NCBI RefSeq assembly: GCF_039535115.1
Contig: NZ_BAAAWO010000001.1
Coordinates: 62,001 to 126,000 of the forward strand
DNA length: 64,000 nt
Source of the DNA: Paeniglutamicibacter sulfureus
GTDB taxonomy: Bacteria > Actinomycetota > Actinomycetes > Actinomycetales > Micrococcaceae
Direction: 5' to 3'
Shown here: positions 16,803 to 25,943 of the stretch, piece by piece
Layout: every line of letters begins with the position of its first letter
How positions within the stretch are numbered: the first letter of the stretch is position 1
Notes under the pieces: model-generated
Told to the model about the DNA's origin: nothing
The model's input: only the letters and a program-made list of their open reading frames with translations
Databases searched by the model: none
Position numbers and translations under genes: made by a program

Positions 16803-18860
16803 CTAGAAGTTGCCCCCGTCGCCACCGCCGAAGCCGCCTCCGAAGCCGCCGCCTCCGCCGCCGCCGAATCCACCGAAACCGCCGCCGCCAAAGAGGCCGC
16901 CGCCGGAGTCGCCCGAGTGCGAACCGCCGCGCAGGATGGAATCAATAAGGATGCCGCCGAGGATGGCACCGCCAAGACCGCTGCCGCCTCCGCGCCCTCC
17001 GCCAAAGCCGCCGCCGCCGAAACCGCCGCCGAAGCCATCGACATCGTTTTCCGCCTCGCGTGCTGCCTGGTCGGCCAGTGCGGAGGCATGCTCGGCATGG
17101 GACAGGGCGGTGGATGGATCCGAGGGGGCCAGGCGCAGGGCCTCCTCAAGGTTGCGCTGGGCCTCGGCGAGACGGGTGCGCGCGGTGGCACCGACGCCGC
17201 CGCGCCTGGCCCTGATGAAGTCGTCGGTGCCGCTGATCTTCATCTGTGCGGTGCGGATGGCGGACTGCAGGGACTCGGCCGCGCGGTTGGCGCGTTCCTG
17301 CGCATCGCGGATCTGGTTCAGTTGTTCATTGAGCGGGCGAAGACCGGCATCGACCTCCGAGACGAGCGCCACCGGGTTCACCAGGCCGCTGCCGACCTGG
17401 GACTGGACCGAGGACAGCGCTGCCTCAAGGCGGGCGACGGAACCGGCAAGCTCGGGGTTGGAACCGTTGGCGACAAGGGCGCGGCCCTGCGCAAGGTCCT
17501 TCGCGGCGGTGGAAACCAAGGATTCGAGGTCCGCCCGGGCCTTGTCCAGGTCGTCTCCGGCGTGGGCGATCGCTTCAAGCAGCACGGTTGCCTGGTGCAC
17601 GGCGTCCTCGCCGGCCCGCACGGCCACGGCGGCCTCTGAGGTCTCGGACGAGGCGATCTTCGCCTCTGCGGTCAGCACCGCGGTGTTGGCGAAGTCGAGT
17701 CGGTCGGTGGCCTCGGCGATGTTGGTGTGGACCTGGTGCAGCGCGCCCTCGGTGTAGCGGGTGGCGAGTTCGGCGAGATGGTCCTTCACGGTGCCGACAC
17801 GTTGGCGCATGGGCTCGATCTGCGCTTTGAGCGAGGCGACGGCCGCAGGTGCGTTCTGTTCGAGCTCGCGCAACGAGGTGAACTCCTCCGTGTGCAGTTC
17901 CAGTGTTTCGTTCACTGCCTCACAGCGGCGGATGATCTCCCCGAGCCAGGAACGCTGGTCGGCTTCGGTGTCGGGGATGTGGTCGTCCAGCTGCTGCTGC
18001 AACTTGAAGGACTCGGACATGTGCTCCTTGGCGGCAGCAATGTCCTCGGCGAAGGGCTTGATGGCGGCCTCGCCGAATTGGGCCTGCGCGAAGCCGACCT
18101 CCTGCTCGGAGGAGCGAATGGCATCGTCGGCGGCAATCAGCAGGCTGCCGGCCTTGGTGCGCAGGTCGGGGATGCTCAGCGATGCCAGCGGATCCAGCGG
18201 CTTGCCGTCGGGGCCCGTGGCCACCGGCGGGGGACCTGCGGGAAGCTTCTTGCGGCGTGCCAGCGCCCAGGCCGTGGCACCGCCGACCACCGCGACGCCG
18301 CCGACAAGGATCCATCCGGCGCCGCCGCCGGAGCCGCCCGATTCGTTCGAAGCGGGCTCGCCGCCGGTGGGCGACAAGCCGTTGGCCACGTTCTCGATGC
18401 CCGTGACCGCTGCCAGCGCAGCGGCCGCCCAGTCTTGCTGGGACAACTGCGGGGCGACCATCCTGTTGTAGATGGTGCTGCTGTCTTCGGCGGAAATGTC
18501 ACCGTCCTCGTGGGCGACGAACTTCGCGTTGCGCTGCTCCACGGCGATGGCCAGGACCGCGTCGCTGGTGCCCATCTGCTTGGACTGCGCAACGGCATTA
18601 ACCCATTCGTCGGGGTCGGCCGGATCGGAGAAGGTATCCACGTAGATAACGAAGAGCGACTGCCCTGTGTCGAGGCGCAGCTGGTTTACGGCGTCGGTCA
18701 CTTCGGTGGCGTCGGACCCCAGAACCCGGGCCTGGTCCACCACGAATTCGCCCGGGGGAATCTGCACGGGGGAATCGGCCGAGGCCGGCGGTGCAAGCAT
18801 GAACAGGGACAAGATTCCTGCGGAGGCAACAAGTGCCATCCGCCGGGGGAGCGACTTCAT
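16803..18860 (-). CDS. TPM-domain membrane protein with coiled coil and Gly-rich tail
   Basis: 685 aa. A signal peptide (about 1-29, ASADS) is followed by an extracytoplasmic TPM domain (about 35-165: VVDQARVLGSDATEVTDAVNQL, FVIYVDTF), a membrane segment (AGWILVGGVAVVGGATAWAL, about 185-205), a long cytoplasmic coiled-coil region and a tail of GGGFGG repeats that may be disordered or condensate-forming. TPM (DUF477) domains occur with membrane-stress and photosystem-repair proteins. Upstream partner of pspA; divergent from the HtrA-like gene. Confidence 0.88.
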   Translation of the reverse strand: MKSLPRRMALVASAGILSLFMLAPPASADSPVQIPPGEFVVDQARVLGSDATEVTDAVNQLRLDTGQSLFVIYVDTFSDPADPDEWVNAVAQSKQMGTSDAVLAIAVEQRNAKFVAHEDGDISAEDSSTIYNRMVAPQLSQQDWAAAALAAVTGIENVANGLSPTGGEPASNESGGSGGGAGWILVGGVAVVGGATAWALARRKKLPAGPPPVATGPDGKPLDPLASLSIPDLRTKAGSLLIAADDAIRSSEQEVGFAQAQFGEAAIKPFAEDIAAAKEHMSESFKLQQQLDDHIPDTEADQRSWLGEIIRRCEAVNETLELHTEEFTSLRELEQNAPAAVASLKAQIEPMRQRVGTVKDHLAELATRYTEGALHQVHTNIAEATDRLDFANTAVLTAEAKIASSETSEAAVAVRAGEDAVHQATVLLEAIAHAGDDLDKARADLESLVSTAAKDLAQGRALVANGSNPELAGSVARLEAALSSVQSQVGSGLVNPVALVSEVDAGLRPLNEQLNQIRDAQERANRAAESLQSAIRTAQMKISGTDDFIRARRGGVGATARTRLAEAQRNLEEALRLAPSDPSTALSHAEHASALADQAAREAENDVDGFGGGFGGGGFGGGRGGGSGLGGAILGGILIDSILRGGSHSGDSGGGLFGGGGFGGFGGGGGGGFGGGFGGGDGGNF

Positions 18861-19130
18861 ATTATTCCTTCACCCTTGCATGGTCGGCCGCGGAAACGTC
18901 GGGTCGGATGCGTGGATACTCGCAACTTTCCGGTTTCTGCTGTCGATGTTGAGTCTATGGGGGGCGATGCACGCGAGTCCACAGAATCGCCGGATCATCC
19001 GGATGCTGATGGCGAACAACGCATTCTCACAGCTAACACTCAGGTGCCCCTTTTCGCCGCCACAGCCCAAAAGGGCATAGTTGTAACCAGGAAATGCAGG
19101 ATTATCCACCTTCAGGATGGGAAGAAAGCC

Positions 19131-20735
19131 ATGAGCGAGAACGAGTCACAGAACCCGGGAACCCCGGCCGACGGCCGGCCGCAGCCCGAAGCCGGCGCCG
19201 TGCCGCCGCGTCCCGTGGCACCGCCAACCACCCCCTCCAGCGGTCCGGACGCCGCGCAGCCGGTTGCCATGGAGCAGCCCGCCGCGGACGAAGGGCGGGC
19301 TCCGGTGGACAAGATCGAGGGCGCCGCGGACCAGACGCAGTCAATGCCGCGCCACACCGCCGCGCAGCAGGATGCCACCGGCCCGCAGCAGCCGGTGCAG
19401 CGGCCCGCCTACGGACAAGCCTGGAACTCGCAGGGACAGCATTCGGCCTCGCCCTACGGGTCCCCGACCCCCGAGGACCACGCCGCGGCCTTCGCCGTGC
19501 CCCCTGCCCAGAACAATTCCCCGAAGAAGTTCACCTCCGGCGCCCTGATCGTGGGCATGGTTGCAGCAGCGCTCGTGGGTGCCGGCGGCGCGGTGGGCGC
19601 CAACTACGTGATGTCCTCCAACGGGACCACCGTCTCTTCGAGCACCCAGACGCCCCAGGGCGACGTGGTCATCAACAACCCGGAGAACGTCACCGCTGTC
19701 ACCGCCGCTGCCGCCAAGGCCAGCCCCAGCGTCGTGACCATCGACGTCTCCGGCTCCGGCTCGGCCGGCTCGGGCTCCGGCATCATCCTGGACACCGCCG
19801 GACACATCCTCACCAACACGCACGTGGTGACCCTGGGCGGCACCACCGGCGACCCGTCGATCTCTGTGCGGACCTCGGACGGGAAGGTGCACAACGGCTC
19901 CCTGGTGGGAACCGACCCGCTCTCGGACCTGGCCGTGATCAAGATCGATGCACCGTCCCTGGTTCCGGCGACGCTGGGCGCCTCGTCCGAGCTGAACGTG
20001 GGTGACACGGCGGTAGCCATCGGTGCACCGCTGGGCCTGAGCGGCACCGTTACCGACGGCATCATCTCCACGCTGAACCGGACCATCTCCGTGGCCTCCT
20101 CGGCGGTGCCCGAACAGGACGAGAGCGCGGAGGGAGACGGGGGCGGCAACCAGTTCAACTTCCAGTTCCCCGGTGTCCCGGAGCAGCAGTCCGGGTCCGC
20201 CGGCTCGATCTTCATCAACGTGATCCAGACCGATGCGGCCATCAACCACGGCAATTCCGGCGGCGCACTGGTGGACGTCAACGGGGACATCATCGGCGTG
20301 AACGTCGCGATCGCCTCCTCCGGGTCCGGTTCCGAGGGCTCCTCGGACGGCGGGTCGATCGGCGTCGGCTTCGCGATCCCGATCGATTACGCCAAGCGCA
20401 TCGCCGACGACATCATCGCCGACGGCTCGGCCTCGCACGGCATGCTCGGGGTTGAGGTGCTGGCCAAGCCCGCATCCGTGGAGAACGGCGGATCGTCGTC
20501 CTTCAGCGTCGGCGCCGAGGTCAAGAAGGTCGTTGCCGACAGCCCGGCGGCCGCCGCCGGCCTGGAGGTCGGGGACGTGATCACCGGGGTGGATGCCCGC
20601 ACCATCTCCGACAGCACCTCGCTGACCGCCGCGATCCGTGAGCTCCCTTCCGGTGGAAAAGCGGAAATCCACTACATCCGCGGAGGGAACGCTGCCACCG
20701 CGAATGTGACGGTCGGGGAATCCCCGGCCAGCTGA
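19131..20735 (+). CDS. HtrA/DegP-like trypsin-type serine protease with PDZ domain
   Basis: 534 aa. A long Pro/Gln-rich cytoplasmic N-terminus (1-130) leads to one membrane anchor (about 136-158), then a protease domain with triad His231 (TNTHVV), Asp266 (SDLAVI) and Ser376 (GNSGGAL), and a C-terminal PDZ domain (about 430-525: DSPAAAAGLEVGDVITGVD). ATG 19131 is chosen because the upstream open frame runs antisense through the TPM gene and has no protease content. Extracytoplasmic quality-control protease. The 270-bp divergent spacer to the TPM gene contains both promoters. Confidence 0.93.
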   Translation: MSENESQNPGTPADGRPQPEAGAVPPRPVAPPTTPSSGPDAAQPVAMEQPAADEGRAPVDKIEGAADQTQSMPRHTAAQQDATGPQQPVQRPAYGQAWNSQGQHSASPYGSPTPEDHAAAFAVPPAQNNSPKKFTSGALIVGMVAAALVGAGGAVGANYVMSSNGTTVSSSTQTPQGDVVINNPENVTAVTAAAAKASPSVVTIDVSGSGSAGSGSGIILDTAGHILTNTHVVTLGGTTGDPSISVRTSDGKVHNGSLVGTDPLSDLAVIKIDAPSLVPATLGASSELNVGDTAVAIGAPLGLSGTVTDGIISTLNRTISVASSAVPEQDESAEGDGGGNQFNFQFPGVPEQQSGSAGSIFINVIQTDAAINHGNSGGALVDVNGDIIGVNVAIASSGSGSEGSSDGGSIGVGFAIPIDYAKRIADDIIADGSASHGMLGVEVLAKPASVENGGSSSFSVGAEVKKVVADSPAAAAGLEVGDVITGVDARTISDSTSLTAAIRELPSGGKAEIHYIRGGNAATANVTVGESPAS

Positions 20736-20826
20736 TTCCGGGCCCGCCCGCCACACGGGGTAACACGGCCGGTCCCGCCGCCCGCAACGCGGCGCAACAC
20801 GCCGCAACCTTGCGAAATGTCACGGG

Positions 20827-20879
20827 ACGCGGCGTGCCTGCAACAAGGACCACACCCCCTTCCTGCAGGCACGCCGCGT
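20827..20879 (+). terminator. Terminator downstream of the HtrA-like gene
   Basis: A perfect 16-bp inverted repeat: ACGCGGCGTGCCTGCA at 20827-20842 with its complement at 20864-20879, followed by TTTGG. The rest of the 322-bp gap (20736-21057) holds no gene; GATACGATATACGA near 20950 may contain the etfB -10. Confidence 0.8.
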
Positions 20880-21057
20880 TTGGTGCGTCGGGGCCGGGAA
20901 CGGGCAGCTCCCGGGGCCCGGGCAATGCCATCGGGCGGTGCCAGGCACCGATACGATATACGAGGGGAAGGGCCGGTCCCGCCCGCCTTTGGCGGAAGCC
21001 GGTGAGCACCGGCCGCCGTTTCCCCCCAGATCTGTCCACGTTTTCAGAAAGGCAGCA

Positions 21058-21879
21058 ATGAGCCAGAACACCGGCACGCCCTTGAACATTCTCGTGTTGG
21101 TCAAACACGTGCCAGATGTCCAATTCGAGCGCCAGCTGACAGGTCCGGGCAACCGACTGGACCGCAAGGATTCCGTCCTGTCGGAACTCGACGAGTACGC
21201 CATCGAGGCCGCCCTGGCGCTGTCCGAGTCCCGCGGCGGGGACAAGGCCGGCAACACCGTCACCGCGATGACGATGGGCCCGGACGCTGCGGCGAACGCC
21301 GTGAAGAAGTCCCTGCAGATGGGTGCCGCGAAGGGTGTGCATATTTCCGATCCAGCGCTGGCGGGCTCCGACGCCGGGGCCACGTCCCTGGTGCTGGCCA
21401 CGGCCATCAAGCAGCTGGGCGGCTTCGACGTGGTGCTGACCGGCATGGCCTCCACCGATGCGGAAACCTCGCTCGTGCCGGCGCAACTGGCCGAACGCCT
21501 GGGCATTGCGCAGCTGACCAACCTGTCCAAGGTCGAGCTCGACCCCGGATCCAACACGGTTACTGCGGTGCGCGAGGGCGAGGACGGGGCACAGACCCTG
21601 GAAGCCGGGCTGCCGGTGCTGCTCTCGGTCACCGACCAGGCCAACGAGCCGCGCTACCCGAATTTCCGCGGGATCCTGGCAGCCAAGAAGAAGAAGGTCA
21701 CCACGCTCACGCTCGCCGAGTTGGGCCTGGCCGAATCGGCAGTGGGCGCCGCCGGGTCCGCGACCCGCGTCCTGGGCGCCGATCCGCGCCCGCCGCGCGC
21801 CGCCGGCGAAATCATCACCGACTCCGGCCAGGCCGGCATCGCGCTGGTTGACTTCCTTGCCGACGCCAAGCTGATCTAG
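21058..21879 (+). CDS. etfB: Electron transfer flavoprotein, beta subunit
   Basis: 273 aa. With EtfA forms the FAD/AMP heterodimer that takes electrons from acyl-CoA dehydrogenases. Family features are ILVLVKHVPDVQFER, DEYAIEAALALSE, VVLTGMASTDAETSLVPAQLAERLG and the recognition segment EPRYPNFRGILAAKKKKV. Start at ATG 21058 with AGAAAGG upstream. etfA follows after 23 nt. Confidence 0.95.
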   Translation: MSQNTGTPLNILVLVKHVPDVQFERQLTGPGNRLDRKDSVLSELDEYAIEAALALSESRGGDKAGNTVTAMTMGPDAAANAVKKSLQMGAAKGVHISDPALAGSDAGATSLVLATAIKQLGGFDVVLTGMASTDAETSLVPAQLAERLGIAQLTNLSKVELDPGSNTVTAVREGEDGAQTLEAGLPVLLSVTDQANEPRYPNFRGILAAKKKKVTTLTLAELGLAESAVGAAGSATRVLGADPRPPRAAGEIITDSGQAGIALVDFLADAKLI

Positions 21880-21902
21880 CACCTACCCAAGGGGATACAC
21901 GC

Positions 21903-22856
21903 ATGATGAAGATATTGGTTTACATCCACGCCCCCGCCGGCACGCCGTCCAAGGGCCAGCGCGAGCTGCTGGCGCTGGCGGCACGGCTGGGCGATGCAAG
22001 CGCGGTGCTCGGCGGCCCGGCCGACGACGCGGCACTGGCGGGGCTTGGCGCAGCCGGCGCCACCGCTTTCTATGCCGCTGCCGGCGGCCTGGACGCCGAC
22101 GGGCTCATCGCCCCCGCCGTATCGCTGCTGGAGGCAGCGGTGCGCGCATCGGGCGCCTCGGCGGTGCTGTTACCCAACAGCGTCGAGGGACGCGAAATCG
22201 CCGCCCGGACTGCGGTGCGCCTGGACGCCGGAGTCATCACCGACGCCATCGACGTGGACGCCGAGCTGACCGTGACCAAGCCGGTGCTCGCCGGCAGCTG
22301 GACCGTGAAGGCACAGGCCACCCGCGGACCGGCACTGATCACGCTGAAGGCCAACAGCATCGAGGTGCCCGAGGCGACGCCCGCCGGCGGCACAACCGCG
22401 CCGGTGCACGAACTCGAAATCGGCGACACGGCCCCGGCTGCCCGCATCACCGCCACCGCACCGCACACCGCCACCGGGCGCCCGGAGCTCTCCGAGGCCC
22501 GCTTCGTGGTGGCAGGGGGCCGCGGCGTCGACGGGGATTTCGGTCCCGTCGAGGACCTGGCCGATGCGCTGGGCGCGGCGGTCGGCGCCTCGCGCGCCGC
22601 CACCGACGCCGGCTGGATCGACCACTCGGCGCAGGTCGGGCAGACCGGCACCACTGTCTCCCCGCAGTTGTACATCTCCGCCGGGATCTCCGGGGCCATC
22701 CAGCAAAAGGCAGGCATGCAGACGGCCAAGACCATCATCGCGATCAACAAGGACCCCGACGCCCCGGTCTTCGAGATCGCGGACCTGGGAATCGTGGGGG
22801 ACCTTGCCACGGTGCTGCCGCAGGCAGCCGCCGAGATCCGCCAGCGCAAGGGCTAG
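21903..22856 (+). CDS. etfA: Electron transfer flavoprotein, alpha subunit
   Basis: 317 aa (ATG 21903, or 21906 as a second Met). The C-terminal FAD domain is clear: [36 protein letters not shown], then [24 protein letters not shown] and [23 protein letters not shown]. The N-terminal half is variable, as usual. Partner of EtfB. Confidence 0.95.
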   Translation: MMKILVYIHAPAGTPSKGQRELLALAARLGDASAVLGGPADDAALAGLGAAGATAFYAAAGGLDADGLIAPAVSLLEAAVRASGASAVLLPNSVEGREIAARTAVRLDAGVITDAIDVDAELTVTKPVLAGSWTVKAQATRGPALITLKANSIEVPEATPAGGTTAPVHELEIGDTAPAARITATAPHTATGRPELSEARFVVAGGRGVDGDFGPVEDLADALGAAVGASRAATDAGWIDHSAQVGQTGTTVSPQLYISAGISGAIQQKAGMQTAKTIIAINKDPDAPVFEIADLGIVGDLATVLPQAAAEIRQRKG

Positions 22857-22861
22857 CGGGC

Positions 22862-23617
22862 GTGGGCATCTTTGACCCGGAGACCGAGCCGGTCAACCGG
22901 GTGCTGTGCTTCGGCGCGCACCCCGACGACCTGGACTTCGGGGCCTCGGGCACCGTGGCGGCCTGGACCGCTGCCGGCGTGCAGGTCGAATACTGCATCA
23001 TGACCGACGGTGACGCCGGGGGATTCGATACGCGCACCGCGGCGGAGATCACCGCCACCCGGCACGCCGAGCAGCGCGCGGCCGCCGCGCTGGTGGGCGT
23101 GCAAACCGTGCATTTCCTGGGGGAGGCCGACGGCTTCCTGGAACCCAACCACCGGGTCATGCAGCAGGTGGTCAAGCTGATCCGCACGCTGCGCCCCGAC
23201 GTTGTGGTGGCCATGCACCCGGAACGCAACTGGGAGCGGATCCAGCGCTCGCACCCTGACCACCTGGCCTGCGGCGAGGCGGTGACCCGTGCGATCTACC
23301 CGGCGGTGGAGAACCCGTTCTCCTACCCGGAGCTGCTGGAGGCCGGGCTCGAGGCGTACAAGCTGCCGTGGCTCTGGCTCTACGGGGCACCGGCGGAAAG
23401 GGAGAACCACCGGGTGGAGATCACCCAGGTGTTCGACCTCAAGCTCTCCGCGCTTCGCCAGCACCTGAGCCAGCACCCCGACGTGCCGGCCATGGAACGC
23501 TATGTGCGGGCCCAGAGCGCGGACCAGGGAGCCAAGGCGGGCCTGGCCCCCGGCGCCCTGGCGGAGGCCTTCCACGTGGTGGCGGTCAACGCGGCCGACA
23601 CCATCGCCGGTTTCTAG
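22862..23617 (+). CDS. PIG-L family deacetylase (LmbE-like)
   Basis: 251 aa from GTG 22862, five nt after etfA. Zinc-dependent N-acetylglucosaminyl deacetylase fold: metal-binding AHPDD at 19-23 and HPDH further on (RSHPDHLACG). Related enzymes act in mycothiol synthesis (MshB) or on other N-acetyl sugars; the sequence does not decide the substrate. In the etf operon by spacing, which may be coincidental. Confidence 0.88.
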   Translation: MGIFDPETEPVNRVLCFGAHPDDLDFGASGTVAAWTAAGVQVEYCIMTDGDAGGFDTRTAAEITATRHAEQRAAAALVGVQTVHFLGEADGFLEPNHRVMQQVVKLIRTLRPDVVVAMHPERNWERIQRSHPDHLACGEAVTRAIYPAVENPFSYPELLEAGLEAYKLPWLWLYGAPAERENHRVEITQVFDLKLSALRQHLSQHPDVPAMERYVRAQSADQGAKAGLAPGALAEAFHVVAVNAADTIAGF

Positions 23618-23635
23618 CGTTCATCGGACCAGAGC

Positions 23636-23678
23636 ACAGTGGGCCGTCTTCCCTGCGTAGGGGAAGACGGCCCACTGT
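23636..23678. terminator. Bidirectional terminator after the PIG-L gene
   Basis: A perfect 18-bp stem (left arm begins ACAGTGGGCC at 23636, right arm ends GGCCCACTGT at 23678) with a 7-nt loop, between convergent genes. Confidence 0.88.
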
Positions 23679-23708
23679 CGTCTGCGGCGCGGGTGCGCCG
23701 ATGAATCG

Positions 23709-24266
23709 CTACTTCGGCTCGGGAAGGTCAAGCACGGCAAGCGGCGCGGAGCTCGGTGCGGTGCTGCTGCCATCGGCGGGCTCCAGCGAGACCATGACGG
23801 AGGCGATCTTCTCGACGCCGTTGAATCCCTCCTGCGCCGGTTCCTCCCCGGGAACGACGTTGGCCAGCAGGGTGGGCCTGTCGGTGGAGGCCTCGATGAG
23901 CCACACCGAGTAGGTCTCGCTCGAGCCCACGTCCGGCAGGCCGGTGAGCTCGATCATGCCTGCATCGGCCTTCGCCGAGGTGGTGAGCACCGCGTTCCCG
24001 CCGCCTTCCAGCTCCGCCTGAACGACGACCTGGTCGGAGGCGCGCTCGACCTTGGAGACGTAGTTGGTCGGGACCAGGGTCGACAGGCCCGCGATGAGGC
24101 CGATCAGGAGCACTGCCAGGCCTGCAACCACGAGCACCCACCTCTTGAGCGGGCGTCGGGCCGGGCGCTCGGCATCGGTGGACACCTGGTCCACCAGATC
24201 CATGCCGAGGTCCTCTTCGTTCTCGTCGCCGCGGTGCGCGGGGGTGGCGGGATCGGTGCCGGTCAT
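23709..24266 (-). CDS. Membrane protein with RskA-like C-terminal domain
   Basis: 185 aa. ATG 24266 is preceded by GAAGGACGG. A charged cytoplasmic N-terminus (1-50), one membrane helix (WVLVVAGLAVLLIGLIAGL, about 53-72) and an extracellular domain resembling the anti-sigma-K factor C-terminus (MIELTGLPDVGSSETYSVWLIEAS). The zinc-finger anti-sigma domain expected at the N-terminus is missing and no sigma factor gene is adjacent, so it is either a degenerate anti-sigma factor or an independent surface domain. Confidence 0.7.
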   Translation of the reverse strand: MTGTDPATPAHRGDENEEDLGMDLVDQVSTDAERPARRPLKRWVLVVAGLAVLLIGLIAGLSTLVPTNYVSKVERASDQVVVQAELEGGGNAVLTTSAKADAGMIELTGLPDVGSSETYSVWLIEASTDRPTLLANVVPGEEPAQEGFNGVEKIASVMVSLEPADGSSTAPSSAPLAVLDLPEPK

Positions 24267-24385
24267 GAGTTGCCGTCCTTCGGAAATCGAGTTGGGGTGG
24301 CCGGGGAATGCCACGTGTAAGCATAGGCGAGAAGCCTAGGTGTTTAGTGTGTGCCGGCCGGATACCGGCCGCATGCACCGGGCGC

Positions 24386-24862
24386 CTAGCGCGTGCCGGT
24401 GCCGGTGCCGGCGAAGCCGTGCTGTCGCCAGGCCTCGTACAGCGCGATCGAGGCGGAGTTGGCCAGGTTCAGCGAGCGGCGGGCCTCCAGCATGGGCAGG
24501 CGCACCGTGGCGGTCACATGCGCGTCCTGCTTCACCACGGTGGGCAGGCCGACGGATTCGGGGCCGAAGAGCAGCACGTCGCCCGGCTCGTAGGCCACAT
24601 CCGTGTACATGGTCTCTCCCTCGGAGGTGAAGGCGAAGACGCGTGTGGGGGCCAGCGCCGCCCACGCTGATTCGAGGTCCTTGTGGACGGTGACCACTGC
24701 CAGGTCGTGGTAATCGAGGCCCGCACGGCGCAGCTTGGAGTCCTCGAAGTCGAAGCCCAACGGCTCGACGAGGTGCAGCTGCGCGCCGGTGACGGCGGCC
24801 AGGCGGATGGCATTGCCGGTATTGCCGGGAATTTCGGGAGTGTAAAAAAGGATTCGGAACAC
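24386..24862 (-). CDS. trmL: tRNA (cytidine(34)-2'-O)-methyltransferase
   Basis: 158 aa. Smallest SPOUT-family methyltransferase; methylates the wobble ribose of certain tRNA-Leu species. Knot motifs are present: PEIPGNTGNAIRLAA, LLFGPESVGLP and LNLANSASIALYEAWRQ. Start is GTG 24862; a -10-like TAAACT lies 7 nt upstream on the minus strand with no Shine-Dalgarno, so the message is probably leaderless. A short GGCCGG-ATA-CCGGCC hairpin (24356-24370) downstream may terminate it. Confidence 0.93.
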   Translation of the reverse strand: MFRILFYTPEIPGNTGNAIRLAAVTGAQLHLVEPLGFDFEDSKLRRAGLDYHDLAVVTVHKDLESAWAALAPTRVFAFTSEGETMYTDVAYEPGDVLLFGPESVGLPTVVKQDAHVTATVRLPMLEARRSLNLANSASIALYEAWRQHGFAGTGTGTR

Positions 24863-24958
24863 GCCCCCCAGTTTACGGTGCCGGGGCCTCGACGCCAGCA
24901 GGGGCCCGGTCCATGGCGCGGCCCGCGGTCCGCCCGGGCGGGCAGCCGTCCCGCGTGG

Positions 24959-25885
24959 TTAGTACATTCCGCCCAGCAGGCGCGCCAAAATGGTGCGATC
25001 CACCACATGCGGGGCCGGCCCGGTGCCCAGGAACATCTTCATTTCCCGCACCAGGTTGATGGCGTTGACGACATTCAGCGCGTTGATGGGGCCGGGTTCG
25101 GCGCCGCGGGCATAGTCGATGACAGGTTCGTGCAGGTTCCCGTCCGGGGACAGGATGACCGTCCAGCCGGTGACGTTCAGCTCGGGGAAAAGGCGCTGCA
25201 TCTCGTGCACCAGCGGGGCAATGCGCGGCGGGTCGATGTGCTTGCCGTCGCGCAGCAGCGAGGCACCGTCCCAGCGGTAGACGCCCTTGGGCAACATCAT
25301 GGAGTGGATCAGCGCCAGCCGGTAGCCGCCCAACAGGACGTGGTCGATGTAGCCGCCGCCCGGGGCATGCAGCCCGTTGACCAGGCGCGTGGAGGGCAGC
25401 GACGGCAGCACCCTGCGGACCAGCAGTTGGACCGTGCGGTTCTCCCGCGCGAGCCGGGCCTGGGCGCCGAAGATCCCGCGCTTGCGCGGGGTGCCATGCA
25501 CCTGGCGGACCGAGGTTTCCCGGTCAATGGCACCGGGGACATCGAGCGCCGGGAGGTAGGTCGTGGCGTCGGTGGCCGAGGGGCGGGCATTGCCGGTCCC
25601 AAAACGCATCGAGCCGCCGTCGGACGGGCTTCCGCCGGCCTCGGGGGCTGGCGCCTTGCCGCGCAGGTAGCTTGATTCGGTGCCGTAGCTGCGGTCATAG
25701 CGGGTGCGGGCAGCAGAGTCGATCAACGTTTCGTAGGCCAGCGTCACGGCGGCGAAGTCCCGGGCGTCTCCGCCGTGGTCCGGATGGGTCAGGCGGGCAG
25801 CCTTGCGGTAGGCGGACTTGATCTCGGTGGCGCTGGCGGTGGGGGCAACGCCCAGGACCTCGTAATGGGTTTTCCGCTGGGCCAC
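24959..25885 (-). CDS. DnaJ-domain (J-domain) protein
   Basis: 308 aa from GTG 25885 (GAAAGG upstream). An N-terminal J domain (about 6-66) holds the HPD motif at 34-36 (RLTHPDHGGD), which stimulates an Hsp70. The rest is not DnaJ: no Gly/Phe stretch, no Cys zinc repeats. The C-terminal part (about 130-308) resembles a nuclease-related or tubulin-like unknown region and is conserved only in actinobacteria as far as can be judged. A specialised co-chaperone; client unknown. Confidence 0.8.
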   Translation of the reverse strand: MAQRKTHYEVLGVAPTASATEIKSAYRKAARLTHPDHGGDARDFAAVTLAYETLIDSAARTRYDRSYGTESSYLRGKAPAPEAGGSPSDGGSMRFGTGNARPSATDATTYLPALDVPGAIDRETSVRQVHGTPRKRGIFGAQARLARENRTVQLLVRRVLPSLPSTRLVNGLHAPGGGYIDHVLLGGYRLALIHSMMLPKGVYRWDGASLLRDGKHIDPPRIAPLVHEMQRLFPELNVTGWTVILSPDGNLHEPVIDYARGAEPGPINALNVVNAINLVREMKMFLGTGPAPHVVDRTILARLLGGMY

Positions 25886-25943
25886 GTGGCTGCCTTTCGG
25901 ATCGGGAATGCAGGCATCGATGCGCGATGTTGCTCAAGCGATC

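Noticed and set aside
17727..19130. In-frame upstream extension of the HtrA-like protease
   Set aside because: It runs antisense through the TPM-domain gene and has no protease or signal features; ATG 19131 gives the normal protein.
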